From Apostichopus japonicus (lineage: Eukaryota > Echinodermata > Holothuroidea > Aspidochirotida > Stichopodidae): DNA of 64,000 nucleotides. Below the pieces are notes generated by a model. The model made no database searches and had not been told where the DNA came from. It saw only the letters and a program-made list of their open reading frames with translations. The stretch lies in assembly GCF_037975245.1 (NCBI RefSeq), contig NC_092572.1:31903989-31967988 (forward strand), in the 5' to 3' direction. Positions 1 through 11,315 of the stretch are shown piece by piece. The translations under genes and the position numbers were made by a program. Within the stretch, counting starts at the first letter, position 1, and every line of letters starts with the position of its first letter.

Positions 1-1785
1 ATACAGGGACTTTTGATTGTTGGGATCGTTACAAGGTCAAAACAAGGAGGCATACACTACGGAGTTGGCGAGTAGGGAAGTACAAAGGCGAATGAAAGAG
101 TGGCTGAGCATTGAAAATTGTTTCAAATGGCAGAGTGGGGCCCCCTGTATAAACATCAAAGCTTGTACATTTGGCCAACTGCCAAGTGTATTGCGTAGAA
201 CATTCACACAGTATAGGCAGTGATACAATAGCATATTTATAACTACACTGGTAAAGTAGGTCATATAATTAACAATTGGTGTTTGATCGAAAGGCAAGCT
301 CTTTTTACAGGACGCAAACTTTTTGGAGGACTTGAGTTCCTGAGACGTAGGCTTTTTCTGTAGTAACATTACTGACCTTCATAGCAAATAAGAATATTGC
401 AGTGATTTCAATCTTACTAGTTGGCAGTGTTAAGACTTCGTTAGGATAACGTTACAGTGTGTTATATGCATAGAACTTGAATTAGGGAGAATGACGTCAT
501 GCGACATATACTGAAGCCACCCATCCTACTGGTGGCGCTTTGCTTGTACAGTACCGGCTCGTAATGCAAACACTACGTCTTTGACATAACCAACGTGATA
601 AATTTAACATAAATCAGTCGAAACTGTGATATCGTGTGCCATATCGTCAAAAATGTGGCAGTGGACTCAATTTCACAGGTAATTCATAGGAAGCTATAGT
701 AGAAGCAATTACATAGGAATCAACTTACTATGGGGGTCGTCTGCTTAGCTGCTGTATTGTTATTAACTGGACCCTGGATACGGTTTAGCCTAGGCCCTAG
801 ATCGGCTACGGCTATCCTTTCCGATGCGAAATGACTAAAACCTAATGAAAATATTATCACCACCTCATTTTACTTAAAACTGTATCCCTTAAGATATACC
901 CACATGCAAGAATAACATGAGATGACGGTTATGATGTCCTGGGTTATCACTAACAATTCAATTAGGAAAATAGACATATTCCCAACACCGTAAATTTGGC
1001 AAAAGGGCATAAGCAGTATAGACATAGCCAGTAATAATAGTAATCTGAGTTTTGAGGTAGGCTAGAACCTAATCAGCCTAGCCAGGTATGTTATGGTATC
1101 TTCTTATAAACCATTTGCCTACATTTACTCAGCTATGATTTTAAGACCTAATTATATTCACTTACCATGATCGGACAAAGCCTTGAGGCAAAACGACACA
1201 GCCAAGCCAATACTCTTGCTAGCATCTCATTCAGGGGGTTTGAAGGAGAAAGGGTTGCTTTTTATGGCATTTTCCAGGGGTAAGTATGACACTATATGAG
1301 TGGAGCACTCAAATAATACAAGCGAAATGTTTTGCCAGTTACCTCTCAGATAACGGAAATTACACTTTGCAGACATTAAAAGTTGCACAACTACACTCCA
1401 CGTATACTCTAGTCATTAGAGACGGGGAATGTTTTTTTCAAAGTTGTTACTTAAGTCAAGAGTGTAGTTCTTACCACTCTGGTTGCCATAACATGTCTCA
1501 GTTGTGCAAAGTACTCCTACTCTTTCGAAAAAGCGGGTAAAATCAAATTCAGTTTCAAAGTCGAATGCACAATGTTTGTATAAAGGCGTACAAATGATCT
1601 GGCTTTTTGTTGTACAATGCAAAGCGCCCTTCACTATCTCAAGGCTTCACGGCCTAAACACCCGGCGAAGCACTGTGATAGCATTCCTCCTAGTTCAATT
1701 TATATGGTGATATGGCATCTTGAAAAGAAACAGAAGAAAATTATAGTACCAACTTTCTGATGCAGCAATTGTTTCACTTTGGTAG
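1..1785. other. Non-coding lead-in, probably intron
   Basis: No exon is supported here. Reading frames reach at most about 84 codons (1286-1540), resemble no domain I know and lack matching splice sites. The exon at 1786 begins in the middle of a codon, so an upstream exon must exist, and it should carry the ZU5 domain. I could not find it here, so this stretch is most likely intron. A perfect CRE palindrome TGACGTCA lies at 492-499. Confidence 0.5.
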
Positions 1786-2009
1786 GGACTCAGCCAAAGT
1801 GGAGACCAAAACAAAATGCTTTGTATCAACTGAATGAAACAAACTGCGTAATCTGGGTTGAAAGCTTTTCATGGGAGACATGTCAGATTGATGATAGAGA
1901 TGTTGAATTTAAGAAGATCCAGGTCTATGCTGCTTGTAGCCAGGATCCACCTACCAAGTGTATACATATGGAACTTGGATACTATATTGACTTGCCAGGT
2001 AAAAAAGAG
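1786..2009 (+). CDS. ZU5-UPA-death-domain protein, exon: end of ZU5 and start of UPA
   Basis: The exon is bounded by a pyrimidine-rich acceptor (tttcactttggtag) and a strong donor (gtgagt). It enters with two bases of a split codon and leaves in phase 0, giving 74 full codons. The peptide has the hydrophobic run CVIWVESFSWETC, then FKKIQVYAAC, then HMELGYYIDLPG. This order, a W-x-F segment, a KK-hydrophobic strand and a long strand, fits the ZU5/UPA junction of UNC5, UNC5CL and PIDD proteins, where the UPA domain packs against ZU5 and can hold the death domain inactive. The assignment rests on pattern plus the downstream death domain; a profile search would settle it. Confidence 0.65.
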
Positions 2010-2992
2010 GTGAGTTACATGTAATAATTGTCTTCATCAAGATAAACTTTGAGCTCATCATTTTATTAGCTAAGAATGTAAGGTGTAGGGATAGTAAGGA
2101 CATCGATGTTCTTTAAAAGAACATGGTGATGGTGATCTCACTTTTCTTGCTCAGTGGTTTTGTTGTAGTCTTCAACTATGTGATTTCATAAATGGTTTGA
2201 CCAGATGCTACCAGCAATAGAAAGAATTATAAAAGAATTGTAAAAGTCAGGATTCAAACTGCTTGAAGATAGCAAAATTTCCATAACTTTGTTTATGCGA
2301 TGAAGATTACTGTATTAATTTTGCTAAAGGAGTGCAATAATCCACGAATGTGTCACAAAATAAACAATTAATGTTTCCTTTTCCACTGTGGAAAGGTTTC
2401 TAAAGCTTTGTAGAGTCAACATGAAATTGAAAAAGTGGTTACAACTTGACTTACGACTTGCAAAGTGAGGGAGCATGCGGAGTTGAAGTTACTAAGCACA
2501 CGTTGCACAAGTATCAGTAATGATTGCATTTAAGTGTAATGAGAGCGCTGAGAATTTGATAAGTAACTGTCGTCTGCAATAAACACGCAGATATTTTTAG
2601 TAAATGGCCATGCTAGTATTTCGAAATTAAGGGGCATTGTCATATTTTCTATTTGTCTATGATTATTGATTGAATTGCACGTTTGATAAATACATCTGAG
2701 AGGTTGGCATGCTAATGTGATAGAGATTGTTAAAATATTCCTAATTCTTAAATGTTACATTTTTCCCAAAGGTCTTGGAACTATTCCCTGTTCCAAGTAA
2801 AACTCATCCTTGACTAGCAATGATACACAAACAATGATAAACATGTATCCAGCTCATTGTGTAGGAATGTAATGACAAAGAAATAGATCCATAAACACCA
2901 TATCTAGACATTCAGTTTGTAATATCTTTTCACATGCATATCCTGCTTTTCTTTATGAGTTGTTCAGTACTTTGTTTGATTTTTCCTTCAAG
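2010..2992 (+). other. Intron of the UPA region
   Basis: AT-rich sequence between a gtgagt donor and a ttccttcaag acceptor. I see no further exon or named repeat. Confidence 0.6.
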
Positions 2993-3130
2993 ATAATTGA
3001 GAAGAATGATATGAAAATCTTGCAAGAAAAACCATTTCCCTTTTTGAAAGAGGGACAATTACCTTTGAAGATATTACTTGAAAAGATACGGCCAGAGTCT
3101 TGGAAATGCATTGAAGACACAAACCAAAAG
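2993..3130 (+). CDS. ZU5-UPA-death-domain protein, UPA exon 2
   Basis: A 138-bp, phase 0 to phase 0 exon (46 codons) between ttccttcaag and gtaatt. The peptide runs from IIEKNDMK through EKPFPFLKEGQLPLKILL to IRPESWKCIEDTNQK. In UNC5-type UPA domains the equivalent middle part has a conserved proline/phenylalanine-containing strand, a leucine/isoleucine strand and a tryptophan before the next strand; all three occur here in order. Matching phases with the exons on both sides support real splicing. The neighbouring - strand frame (2953-3330) is a shadow. Confidence 0.65.
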
Positions 3131-3639
3131 GTAATTAGGTTCTTGTCGGACATTATAAGAATCCAATGTAGTGGTAGCATGAGTTGACTACCATAAGCTT
3201 GTTCATATGTATTAATAAATATGAAGAGATCGTTAGAACATTTGCAAAAAAGATGTTTTAGCACCTTAACTAGTGCTTTCTTAAGCGTATTTTCGTTCGG
3301 TGATAGTGTACGAGTGGAAATTTCAGTCATTCATCCAGCACATGTATATACATTTATAAATTCATCCGTCACGTTCGCATGCTTGTTAGCACTTCGTTTT
3401 CACGTTATTTGTCCTACTTTGATTCAGTAATTGTTTAATATTAAGACCTATGTAACTACACCCTCGAATAGAATGTAGGAGAGCCCCGTTGAACTTGCTG
3501 ATATAGGAACATGTATGTTAATAATGGTAGTATCGGTCACTTGTTAACCTGTATTTAAATGTTCTTACACAAATCAAAATATAAAATTGGTTGTCATTTA
3601 ATGTATATTGAGGTTATGGGTTATATGTAAACATCTTTA

Positions 3640-4035
3640 CATTGCAATAATTCCGCAACGTTAAGTTAGATTGTAACCAAACTTGGCATACAGTTGTTGG
3701 TTAATAACTGGTACATGTAGACCTATTTTTGGGGGGACAATCTGGACCCAAACATATTCCTGCCCCATTTATGGGATGAGTCGGCCCAAATTTTGTTTCC
3801 ACTGCAAATGCATATGTGAAAAATTCTTTGGGCCAGATTTTGTGGCCCAATATTTTTTGGTCCACCATGTTTACATTGCATTCACTTTTCAACCGCAAGA
3901 CTGATTGTAGCCAAACTTGGTATACACTAGTTGGTTAATAGTGGGTATTTGTAGGTCCAAATCTTTTGGAGCTATCTGGGCCCAAAGAATTTCGTGCCCA
4001 TACACTTGGTAGAAAAATATCAATTTTCCTTTGTC
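3640..4035. repeat. Dispersed 'CCAAACTTGGTATAC / GGCCCAAA' repeat, two units
   Basis: Two diverged tandem units of roughly 250 bp. Each has a CCAAACTTGGYATAC-type segment, GTTGGTTAATA, and GGCCCAAA motifs. The same motifs recur inverted at 50380-51010 and as a fragment near 8205-8275, so this is an interspersed family rather than gene sequence. It fills most of the intron before the third UPA exon. Confidence 0.6.
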
Positions 4036-4039
4036 GCAG

Positions 4040-4177
4040 GAAATTTCATTTAGGAAAATAGCGATGAGTATAGAAAATTCGTGCCCGTTTGACTTTGATC
4101 AAGTTGGAGAAGAAGATTGTACGTTTCACTTCAAAGCTTCTCAGGAGGAAACAATTGAATTGCGAGTCCCATACAAG
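4040..4177 (+). CDS. ZU5-UPA-death-domain protein, UPA exon 3
   Basis: A 138-bp, phase 0 to phase 0 exon (46 codons) between ttgtcgcag and gtttgt, the same length as the previous exon. The peptide contains EISFRKIAMSIENSC, FDFDQVGEEDCTFHF and ETIELRVPYK. The pair 'E-I-x-F' followed by 'C-T-F-x-F/L' matches the last strands of UPA in UNC5 proteins (EIPF ... CTFTL). It ends the UPA region; after it come the linker and death-domain exons. Too short to have been recognised as an open frame by length alone. Confidence 0.65.
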
Positions 4178-4975
4178 GTTTGTAAATAGTTACGTAACCT
4201 ACATTTGTCCTGATCCATTTCAGCATGCTGCTCATTTACCATTGGTATAACTTACGTAAATCTTGTCACCTTGAGGATAATTTGCATTAAACTTTTATGT
4301 CATTCTTGTGCAATTTAACCAACACATCAATGTTTTCATGCAATGAAAGTTTGCACTTTTGATAACATAGAGCTGTTTTAGGCTGCATTTGGCCAAAATA
4401 AATAAATGTCTCATTTTATAAATACATTAATGAAAATAATATTACTCACGTCATACCACAACTACACTTGAGTCTAACACTAAGTTACAGTAGAGCCGTC
4501 AGCCTAGACTTTAGCCCACTGTTAGTAAATTTCAAGAGATGTGATGATCATTCCTAATCTATCCTTTTCGGCCGTGGCAGTTAACCTTTTATATTTTCAG
4601 TATGCTTCTATGTTTAAATGTAATGACCGTCCTTTAATCTTTACATACATTCTAGCTTTTGTCCCCGGATGTTTAATTGTGGGCTAACATTGAAATAAAA
4701 TGTTGCAAATATGCTCTGTGTGTTAAAGTAGTCTGAACTGTTTCTCCAACTGCTAGATTGTGGGGGCATCTGTTTTTATCAGTGGTGCCATTTTAATAGG
4801 TTTGCAGAGGTATGACCCTTATAAATTAGCTTTTTAATAGTTACTATTAATCCTAAGCGGACCAGACATTTTACATAAGTGAATTTAGTAAAGTGCTTTT
4901 CATCCTATATGCCAATATCTTGTAAATATATCCCATACAATTGTGTGTGACTCAATACAACACACTTGATTGCAG

Positions 4976-5086
4976 TAAGTGTTGGGAGCATCCCACTCAG
5001 GCAGTTCTGTACAGTTAGTGAATGTCCAACCCTCGAAGAACAGACACAAAGAATCTACACCTGCAGACACAGATACCTCTATGATG
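4976..5086 (+). pseudogene. Linker exon copy L1a, probably damaged
   Basis: This stretch aligns in phase 0 with the intact L1 exons at 14730 and 16500: shared GTC-CAA, TCG/TCA-AAG, GAA-TCT-ACA and an ATG just before the gtaac donor. Read from its own acceptor (ttgattgcag) the first codon is TAA, so the copy cannot be used in phase 0 from that site. An internal CAG before codon TTA (near 5014) could restore an open phase-0 exon. I treat it as decayed or using a shifted acceptor. Confidence 0.5.
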
Positions 5087-5273
5087 GTAACATTCAGTCT
5101 ATTTATTATTTGAAAGTATATTTCATAAAAATAATGGTTGGTATGAGATGCCTTAAAAACAACATAAGGTATCACACTGTTTATAAAATTGACCATTAAA
5201 TTTGGTCATACACTTTCTTCGAAAATTTAAAGTAATGTTATCATAAACAAACTTAACTCATATCTCATTGCAG

Positions 5274-5387
5274 AGACTGGCAGCACCCCACTCAGACAGT
5301 CTTTCATTATCACTGACAAGGGATGTCCAACTTTCACAGCAGACAAGATGTAATGAATCTTCAAAAGTAACAGATACCGCTTTGAGG
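5274..5387 (+). CDS. Linker exon L1b
   Basis: A 114-bp, phase 0 to phase 0 open exon (38 codons) after a ctcattgcag acceptor and before gtaaag. It is a diverged paralogue of the L1 exons at 14730 and 16500, sharing the DVQ-S and NESS/NEST segments. The peptide is serine/threonine-rich and presumably unstructured, linking UPA to the death domain. Whether it is spliced into the mature transcript cannot be told from sequence. Confidence 0.5.
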
Positions 5388-5616
5388 GTAAAGTTGGAGC
5401 AGTAACAATCTTTCTTCTATTGCAACTAGTTTGTAACATGCATACATGATTGTGTATCAGGGCAATCAGTTTGTGTGTTTTTTTTTTCTCATAAAATACT
5501 GAAAATACATTATACTCTGTTACAGGATTTGTCATTACAACGGGGCTCTAAATGGAGACATGATAAATCTTTGAAGTTATTCTCAGTAGGCATAGAATCC
5601 TTATAATTTGTTACAG

Positions 5617-5781
5617 ATTTTGTCAGAAAAAAATCCAACAAATGGGAAAGATGTAGGTTGCAATCTTGGAATAGATGAGTCAAAGTTTAACAATCTTGTT
5701 AGAGATTTTACCAACGAGGGACACAAGGAAATTGTTTATAAGATGTTGTTGAGAAGGCAGTATTTTCATGATTGGTATTGA
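5617..5781 (+). pseudogene. Truncated death-domain exon (half domain, then stop)
   Basis: After a ttgttacag acceptor, phase 0, 54 codons align with the first two thirds of the intact death-domain exon at 20287. Shared elements are the VG-x-NLG core, the DF-x-N/K-x-GH segment and IVYKMLLR / TVYQMLRT. Where the intact exon continues into the W-K-x(n)-AT and L-EAL helices, this copy diverges (RRQYFHDWY) and meets TGA at 5779. An AATAAA follows at 5865. The domain would lack its last helices. It is either a dead duplicate or an alternative last exon giving a protein with half a death domain. Confidence 0.65.
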
Positions 5782-5864
5782 ATATGTAATTTGCCTGTAA
5801 GAAGGAAGCAAGGTTCATTCGATGAAGGCGGTAGGCTATCAGTTAACAAATATGTTAAATTAGC

Positions 5865-5870
5865 AATAAA
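5865..5870 (+). promoter_or_regulatory. Possible poly(A) signal after the half death-domain exon
   Basis: AATAAA lies 84 bases after the TGA of the truncated death-domain exon. Such a hexamer is common by chance in AT-rich DNA, so this is only suggestive of an alternative transcript end. Confidence 0.25.
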
Positions 5871-6379
5871 TTAATGAATGCAAATATGAAAGAGAGACTC
5901 TGTGTTGAAATTAACATAAATTTACAGTCGTGCCATAGTTTTTATATTGTCATTAAGATGTGGTTTAATATAATCTTGATGGTGAAATAAAAGAAACCAG
6001 CAGAAACAATATTTATTTTTAACTTAGCAATGAGAGGAATGGTATGAAAAGCATGTATAATGTAATGGTAACTTTGCATTCAGAGTGAGAACTGAGCGGA
6101 ACCTAAAAATTGAAACAATTAGATGAAGTTTTGTAATTTTCAAAGATGGAATATAAAGGTCATAAAGGTCTTACACAGTTATGATGATCAGATAAAGACA
6201 TAAAAATATATGAAAATGTTGAGTTTTATACTGTAAACTGTGTCCTATTTGTTCCTTGCTAGTGACCAGATTGAACCTGTGTGATGGAATTGGGTCTTTG
6301 TTATGCTGTCATACGATATATTCTCCTAATTGCTGAACACGTCATCTTTTTTCCTGTGACTAGTCAGACTCTACTCACA

Positions 6380-6480
6380 TTTTTGTGGACTTGTTGATGT
6401 GACTGACAACAAATGGACAAAGACTTGATATGACTTGACTTGCTTGTACAATGACTTGTGACTTGACTTGATTTAATGGA
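6380..6480. repeat. ACTTG-rich degenerate repeat
   Basis: Repeated GACTTG/ACTTGTGACTTGACTTG words. The same low-complexity repeat recurs at 10410-10680 and 17110-17390, where it is part of a larger duplicated intron block. Confidence 0.5.
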
Positions 6481-6879
6481 TTTTTTTTTAATGGAAATTA
6501 GTAGAGTAGACACTACGAATTTGTTATAAAAATTAGGAGGAAATACTCTGCCCAATTGAAACAAATAATCAGTGTATTTTGTTCTTACACGTACATTGCG
6601 CTTATGAAGGAAGTCACATGTTGTGTATTGCAGAAGTGGATAAAAATTGAGCATATTAAACTGTTTTCTTGGCATATCCTAACTTGCTGGATTCTGGTGT
6701 AGACTATAACTTTAGTATGGTATTTTTTCTTCTTCAGAAAACTTGGCATTAACACCAGCATTTCATCTAGGAAACCTTGACTACACCATGTTATGTTGAG
6801 AATGAATATTTCGCAGCTGATGATATTGCATCATTAATATTGTAAAATTACAATGGTCCATATGTCTTAAGCAGGACAT

Positions 6880-8165
6880 GTTTTTGGTTCGTTGCTTTAG
6901 CAAAAGGAACCTATGTAGTCAGGTTGGCGTGTGTGTGCCTGTGTGTGCATCTGTGACACTTGCTTGGGTACGCTCTATCTCAATAAGGGAATGTTGGATT
7001 GAGGCCAAACTTGGACTATAGATCCGCCACATGGAGAAGGTGTGCACTATTGTGTTTGGTTCCCACAAAGGTCAGTTATGGTCCAAAAACAATATTAAAA
7101 CTGCAATAACTCCCAGTGCCAATGTGCGACAAGGTTGGTATTTTGGGACAAGTTGTGAACTGGTTAGGGGAACATTATGGAACTTAACATTTATGTGATC
7201 CAAGGTCACCAAAGGTCAATTAATGATATAAAACTAGTATTTTTGCGATAACTTGAGAACGAATTGTCCGTTAGGGTTGGGAGTTGCTTCAATTTTGTCC
7301 AATTGTCAACCCGCATCTGGGTGACCCTTGACCTCAATTTGACCTCTGGTGACCTTTAAGTGTTTTGGGGATTTTTAAAGTTTCGATGCTATTTTTAGAT
7401 GGCAAAGGTACCTTCCGATCATAAATGTCAATATGGTGACCTTCGTGTGCGAAGTTATATGAGGTCAAAGTGTTTGGTCAGAGTTAGGATGGTTGTACAG
7501 ATTTGTCGTGTTGTTTTTGGAATCAGGAGATCGAACTACATCTGAAACCAAGGTCAATTGGTCAAAGGTCACATCACATTAGAAAAAAAAATGTGCTTAT
7601 TTTGGGAGGAAATGGGCGAAAAAGATAATGTTTAGTTTTGATGCTAGATTTGGATATCAAAGGTACCTTCCGATCAAAAATGTCAATGAGTTGACACCCG
7701 GGTGAGCTTTGTGTGTGAAGTTATACAAGGTCAAAGTTAATTTTCAGACATTTAATGCAATAACTCCCATTGTCAAGGTGTGACACGGTTGATATTTTGG
7801 GACAAGTTGCAAATGTTATAGGGGAATATTTTGAAACTTAATGGTCATGTGATCCGAGGTCACCAAAGGTCAAGTAATGTTAAAAAAACTAGTTTTTTGG
7901 GGGGAGAAAATGGGCAAAAAAAAATGTTTGGAATTTTATAGTTTTGATGCTATATTCACGTCTCAGCGATCAAAAATGTCAATGGGTTGACCCCATGTGA
8001 CCTTTGTGTGTGAAGTTATATGAGGTCAAAGTTAATATTTAGACATTTAATGCAATTAACTCCCAATGCCAAGGTGTGACACGATTGATATTTTTGGAAA
8101 AGTTGTGAATGGGGTGGTGGTAAATTTTCAAACTTAACGGTCATGTGATCTGTTCCGATCAAATA
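6880..8165. repeat. Interspersed repeat with GT-rich head and GGTCA-rich body
   Basis: The head has a GGAACCTATGTAGTCAGG-type start followed by GTGTGTGTGCCTGTGTGTGC. The body is built of diverged units containing AATAACTCCCA, TGTGACACGGTTGATATTTTGGGACAAGTTG, AACTTAATGGTCATGTGATC and GAGGTCACCAAAGGTCAA; these recur around 7110, 7750 and 8045. A related head appears at 21890 and an inverted one near 51150. No coding capacity is visible, so it is a non-autonomous or satellite-like family. Confidence 0.55.
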
Positions 8166-8443
8166 TCCGATCACAATTTGTGATCACAAAAGTGTTGGCT
8201 ATAGTGTTGGTTACTTTATGGGTACATGTAGGACCACAATTACTTAGACTATTTGAGCCCAATCTTGCTATGATAATATTATGTGTATTGTCATATACCC
8301 CTACGCAAGGACCGACAGTGCCCTTGGGCTCTTGTTATGATTCATCTTCTGGTTTCTCAATTGAGCTATTTTATAAACTGTAGCATACATATCAATGGGA
8401 GGGGAACATATAAAATAAGAATGCTGACAAACTGTCAGACCAC

Positions 8444-9249
8444 GAGGTGTTCGAAATCGCTCGTAAACAACATATATTCGCCCCTGGTAGGCCTATTGTG
8501 TCTGGTATTGGTACCCTTACATTTCCGCCTATGTTGACCATTTTTTACAACCTCTTCTCCCCAACATACCCAGCTATATTCAAGATAGCACCCACTTTCT
8601 TAACAGACTTAAGAAAGCCCCGCCCCTCATTGAAGGCCCCATTCTGGTAACCATGGATGTTTCTGCCCTGTACACCAATATCCCCCATAGCGAAGGTGTC
8701 CTGGCTTGTAATAAGATGATGGCGTCTAATGATGTCACCCAACATGATGAGATCTCGCAGCTCATTAAGTTTATACTTGAGCATAATAATTTTACCTTCA
8801 ATGGTCGTCATTATCTGCAAACCAAAGGCACAGCCATGGGTACCCGAATGGCCCCTTCATATGCTAATATTGTTATGCATTACCTGGAACAAGAATTACT
8901 TTCTTCATCCTCTTACAAACCATGTCTCTATGTACGATATATTGATGATATTTTTATGTTATGGGATAAGGGCGAACAAGAACTTGACAACTTTTTCACG
9001 TTTGCCAATGATTTTCACGATTCCATAAAGTTTACCACCCAACGGTCCACTAAGCAAATCCCCTTCCTCGATGTACTCGTCATGATCGATGATCACAAAA
9101 TAGAGACATCGGTGAATGCCAAACCAACTGATAGGCACTCTTATCTCCACTTTAATAGTTTTCATCCCCGCCACACCAAAAATTCCATTGTCTACAGCCA
9201 GTTACTCAGATACCGGCGTATCTGCTCACATGACCAAAACTTTTCTTAA
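8444..9249 (+). pseudogene. Penelope-like reverse transcriptase fragment
   Basis: The first piece (8444-8521, frame 2) carries GRPIVSG; a shift near 8515-8521 leads into frame 1, with VDHFLQPLLP, then VTMDVSALYTNIPH (RT motif A, catalytic D), GTAMGTRMAPSYAN (motif B) and YIDDI at 8938-8952 (motif C catalytic aspartates). FLDVLV follows as motif D-E region, then the conserved HPRHTKNSIVYSQLLRYRRIC. The frame is lost at the A4/T4 run 9236-9244 and ends at TAA 9247-9249. Catalytic residues look intact, but frameshifts and the missing amino end make the copy non-functional. Confidence 0.85.
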
Positions 9250-10039
9250 TAAGGCCATTGAACTGTTTGATTTTTTCCTTCAAATGGGATACCCATACCG
9301 TATACTTAACTTCCACCTCAAACGGTTTCTGTCTCTACAACGATCTAGTCTCCTTACCTATCGTAAAAAATCTGTTTCTGATAGACTACCCCTCGTTGTC
9401 ACCTACCACCCCTCCCTTCGCCCCCTTTTCAATGAAATCAAACAATCTTGGGGCACTCTAGGTTCGGACCCCACAATAGCTGAACTCTTCAAAGCCCCCC
9501 CAGTCATAGCATATAGTCAACCCCGTAACATCCGCTCAGTGCTGGTTCGCACTAATCTCGCCCCACCCAGTAATGAACCTGACAGTGGTAACATCCCCTG
9601 TAACAAACCTAGATGCTTGGTGTGCACACACCTCGACCCCTCCCCCGCTTTCCTCCACCGGGCCTCAGGCACTACTCTGAGACCTGGTAGATTTGGTTGC
9701 GACTCAGCCAATGTCATCTACCTGCTGTATTGTTGCAAGTGCCCCCAGGTCACCTATATTGGCGAAACCAGCACAAAGTTCAGACTCCGCTTCAATAATC
9801 ACAAACTAAGTATCTGCAATAATAACCCAGGTTTCCCTGTTGCCGAACATTTTCATCTCCCCAATCACAACTTATCTGACCTCAAATTTGTCATTCTATA
9901 CGGCTTCTTCAAAACCGCCCATGAAAGAAGCAACCGGGAACTAAAAACCATCTTACGCCTCAACACACACAACAATGGGCTCAACAGGGATCTCTCCTTT
10001 ATGAACATACATGCTAAGCTAAATACCAATAAAGTCTAG
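9237..10039 (+). pseudogene. Penelope-like carboxyl part: RT thumb region and GIY-YIG endonuclease
   Basis: After the frameshift the frame-2 peptide continues from FLNKAIELFDFFLQMGYP, so the two pieces belong to one original protein. A cysteine-containing linker (CNKPRCLVC, then CGD-like CDSANVIYLLYCCKC) leads to TYIGETSTKFRLRFNNHK, the GIY-YIG nuclease core with the YIG motif, the arginine and a downstream histidine. About 267 codons remain to TAG. The open frame begins at 9116, but the part before 9237 is a shadow of the RT. The enzyme would have nicked target DNA for insertion; here it is a relic. Confidence 0.8.
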
Positions 10040-10167
10040 TCTCTTCCATTTCATTAGTACAACTGAAGAAGAGCCGTGTAAACGCTCGAAATATTTTGTT
10101 ACCTATTTAACGTTCTAAGTAATAAAGTTGGAAATGAAAGTATCATTTTTTTCCATTTTTTTCTTGT

Positions 10168-10284
<117 letters not shown>

Positions 10285-10289
10285 CATAC

Positions 10290-11315
10290 CGCATACCAGC
10301 ATCACTTCACAAAATAACCTGTTGGCCCTTAAAGTTCCACTGATGTGTTGTAATGCCTATACCTATAGCTTGACTATAAGTTGCATTAATATTTGACTGG
10401 TTACTTGAATTGAACTGAGAAACATTAACTTGTGACTTAATTTGACTTGCGATAAAGTCAAATGACTTGTGATAGAACTAGACATCATGAAATAAATTGT
10501 ACGGGGTGACTTGACTTGAATTAAGAAGCATTGACTTGTGACTTGATTTGACTTGCAATGAAGTCAATGACCTGGGATAGACCTGACCTGATGAAATCAA
10601 CTTTACCTGTGACTTGAATTGAGAAGATCGACTGGTGTATTTATGAGAACGATACATGACTTGGTTGCAACACTGGATCAAATAAAGTTAAAGTTTAAAG
10701 ACCATGGTAACATATTTTATTTATATTTTTCTTGTTTTCTGATGTTAGGATGGAGAGGAAGATTCTGCAGCTAGCAGCTCTGATAAGCTAGTAGCTGCAG
10801 GACTATCTCAGTCACAGAAGAAGACTGGTGATGAAAGTCTAACTGTCAAACAACCCCTAGAAAACATTGATGTTGAAGTCAGAACAGAAAGTCTCAGGGT
10901 AATAATTTACATATACAAGAATCTGTTGTCCTAGAAACAGTCTTTTTAGAGCATATAACACAAATTGGTGTTTTGCAGTTTGTCCATACTGGCCTTTACA
11001 GTATACCTACTTTTATGTTCGAACTCTATGGTTTGCTTTCATATATTTCATCATGATTTATTTCTACTAAAATGCTTGCCATCTAGTACTGATGCTGTTT
11101 ATGATACCTGAGTTTAATAAGATATGTTCTTGGTGCAGTTAGTTTCATTTATGAGACTGAAATGTTTCAATAGTAAATGTAATAACTTCTAAAGATTTTT
11201 GTCATAGACCAAGCCCTCATGAAACCGTGCCATTTTATGTAAATGAGCTTTAACACGTTTGAGTGCGTCAATTAAATGCTGATTGTGCACCTCTAGCCAA
11301 CAACTTGTAATGTAC
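10290..11315 (+). repeat. Intron/exon duplication block, copy 1
   Basis: This block (GCATACCAGCATCAC ... AACCTGTTGGCC ... ACTTG-rich repeat ... L2 exon ... GTGCCATTTTATG ...) is repeated with high similarity at 16998-18820. Homology covers the upstream intron, the L2 exon and about 415 bases downstream. It shows that exon L2 multiplied by duplication of its genomic neighbourhood. Confidence 0.75.
10749..10898 (+). CDS. Linker exon L2a
   Basis: A 150-bp, phase 0 to phase 0 exon (50 codons) between cttgttttctgatgttag and gtaata. The peptide is Ser/Asp/Lys-rich (EDSAASSSDK, SQSQKKTGDES, IDVEVRTESLR), without a fold I recognise. Exon 18255-18404 is the same length and nearly identical, with only scattered codon changes and no stop or frameshift. 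Preservation of the frame in both copies argues that both are, or recently were, coding. It probably lengthens the flexible linker between UPA and the death domain. Confidence 0.65.

Larger units (their letters stand above)
8430..10155 (+). mobile_element. Penelope-like retroelement, 5'-truncated and frameshifted
   Basis: A reverse transcriptase followed by a GIY-YIG endonuclease in the same orientation is the diagnostic layout of Penelope-like elements. The 5' part of the RT is missing: recognisable sequence starts near GRPIVSG (about 8489-8509). At least two frameshifts break the frame, near 8515-8521 and near 9236-9244. After the stop at 10037-10039 is a short 3' tail with a GAGC/GCTC stem, an AATAAAG and a T-rich end, followed directly by a TA microsatellite. 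It sits inside an intron of the death-domain gene in the same orientation. A dead copy. Confidence 0.85.

Noticed and set aside
502-567. Short signal-peptide-like frame MRHILKPPILLVALCLYSTG
   Set aside because: Stops after 21 codons with no donor site to continue; probably chance.
9258-9461. Second frame within the Penelope-like element
   Set aside because: Shadow of the real endonuclease-side frame.
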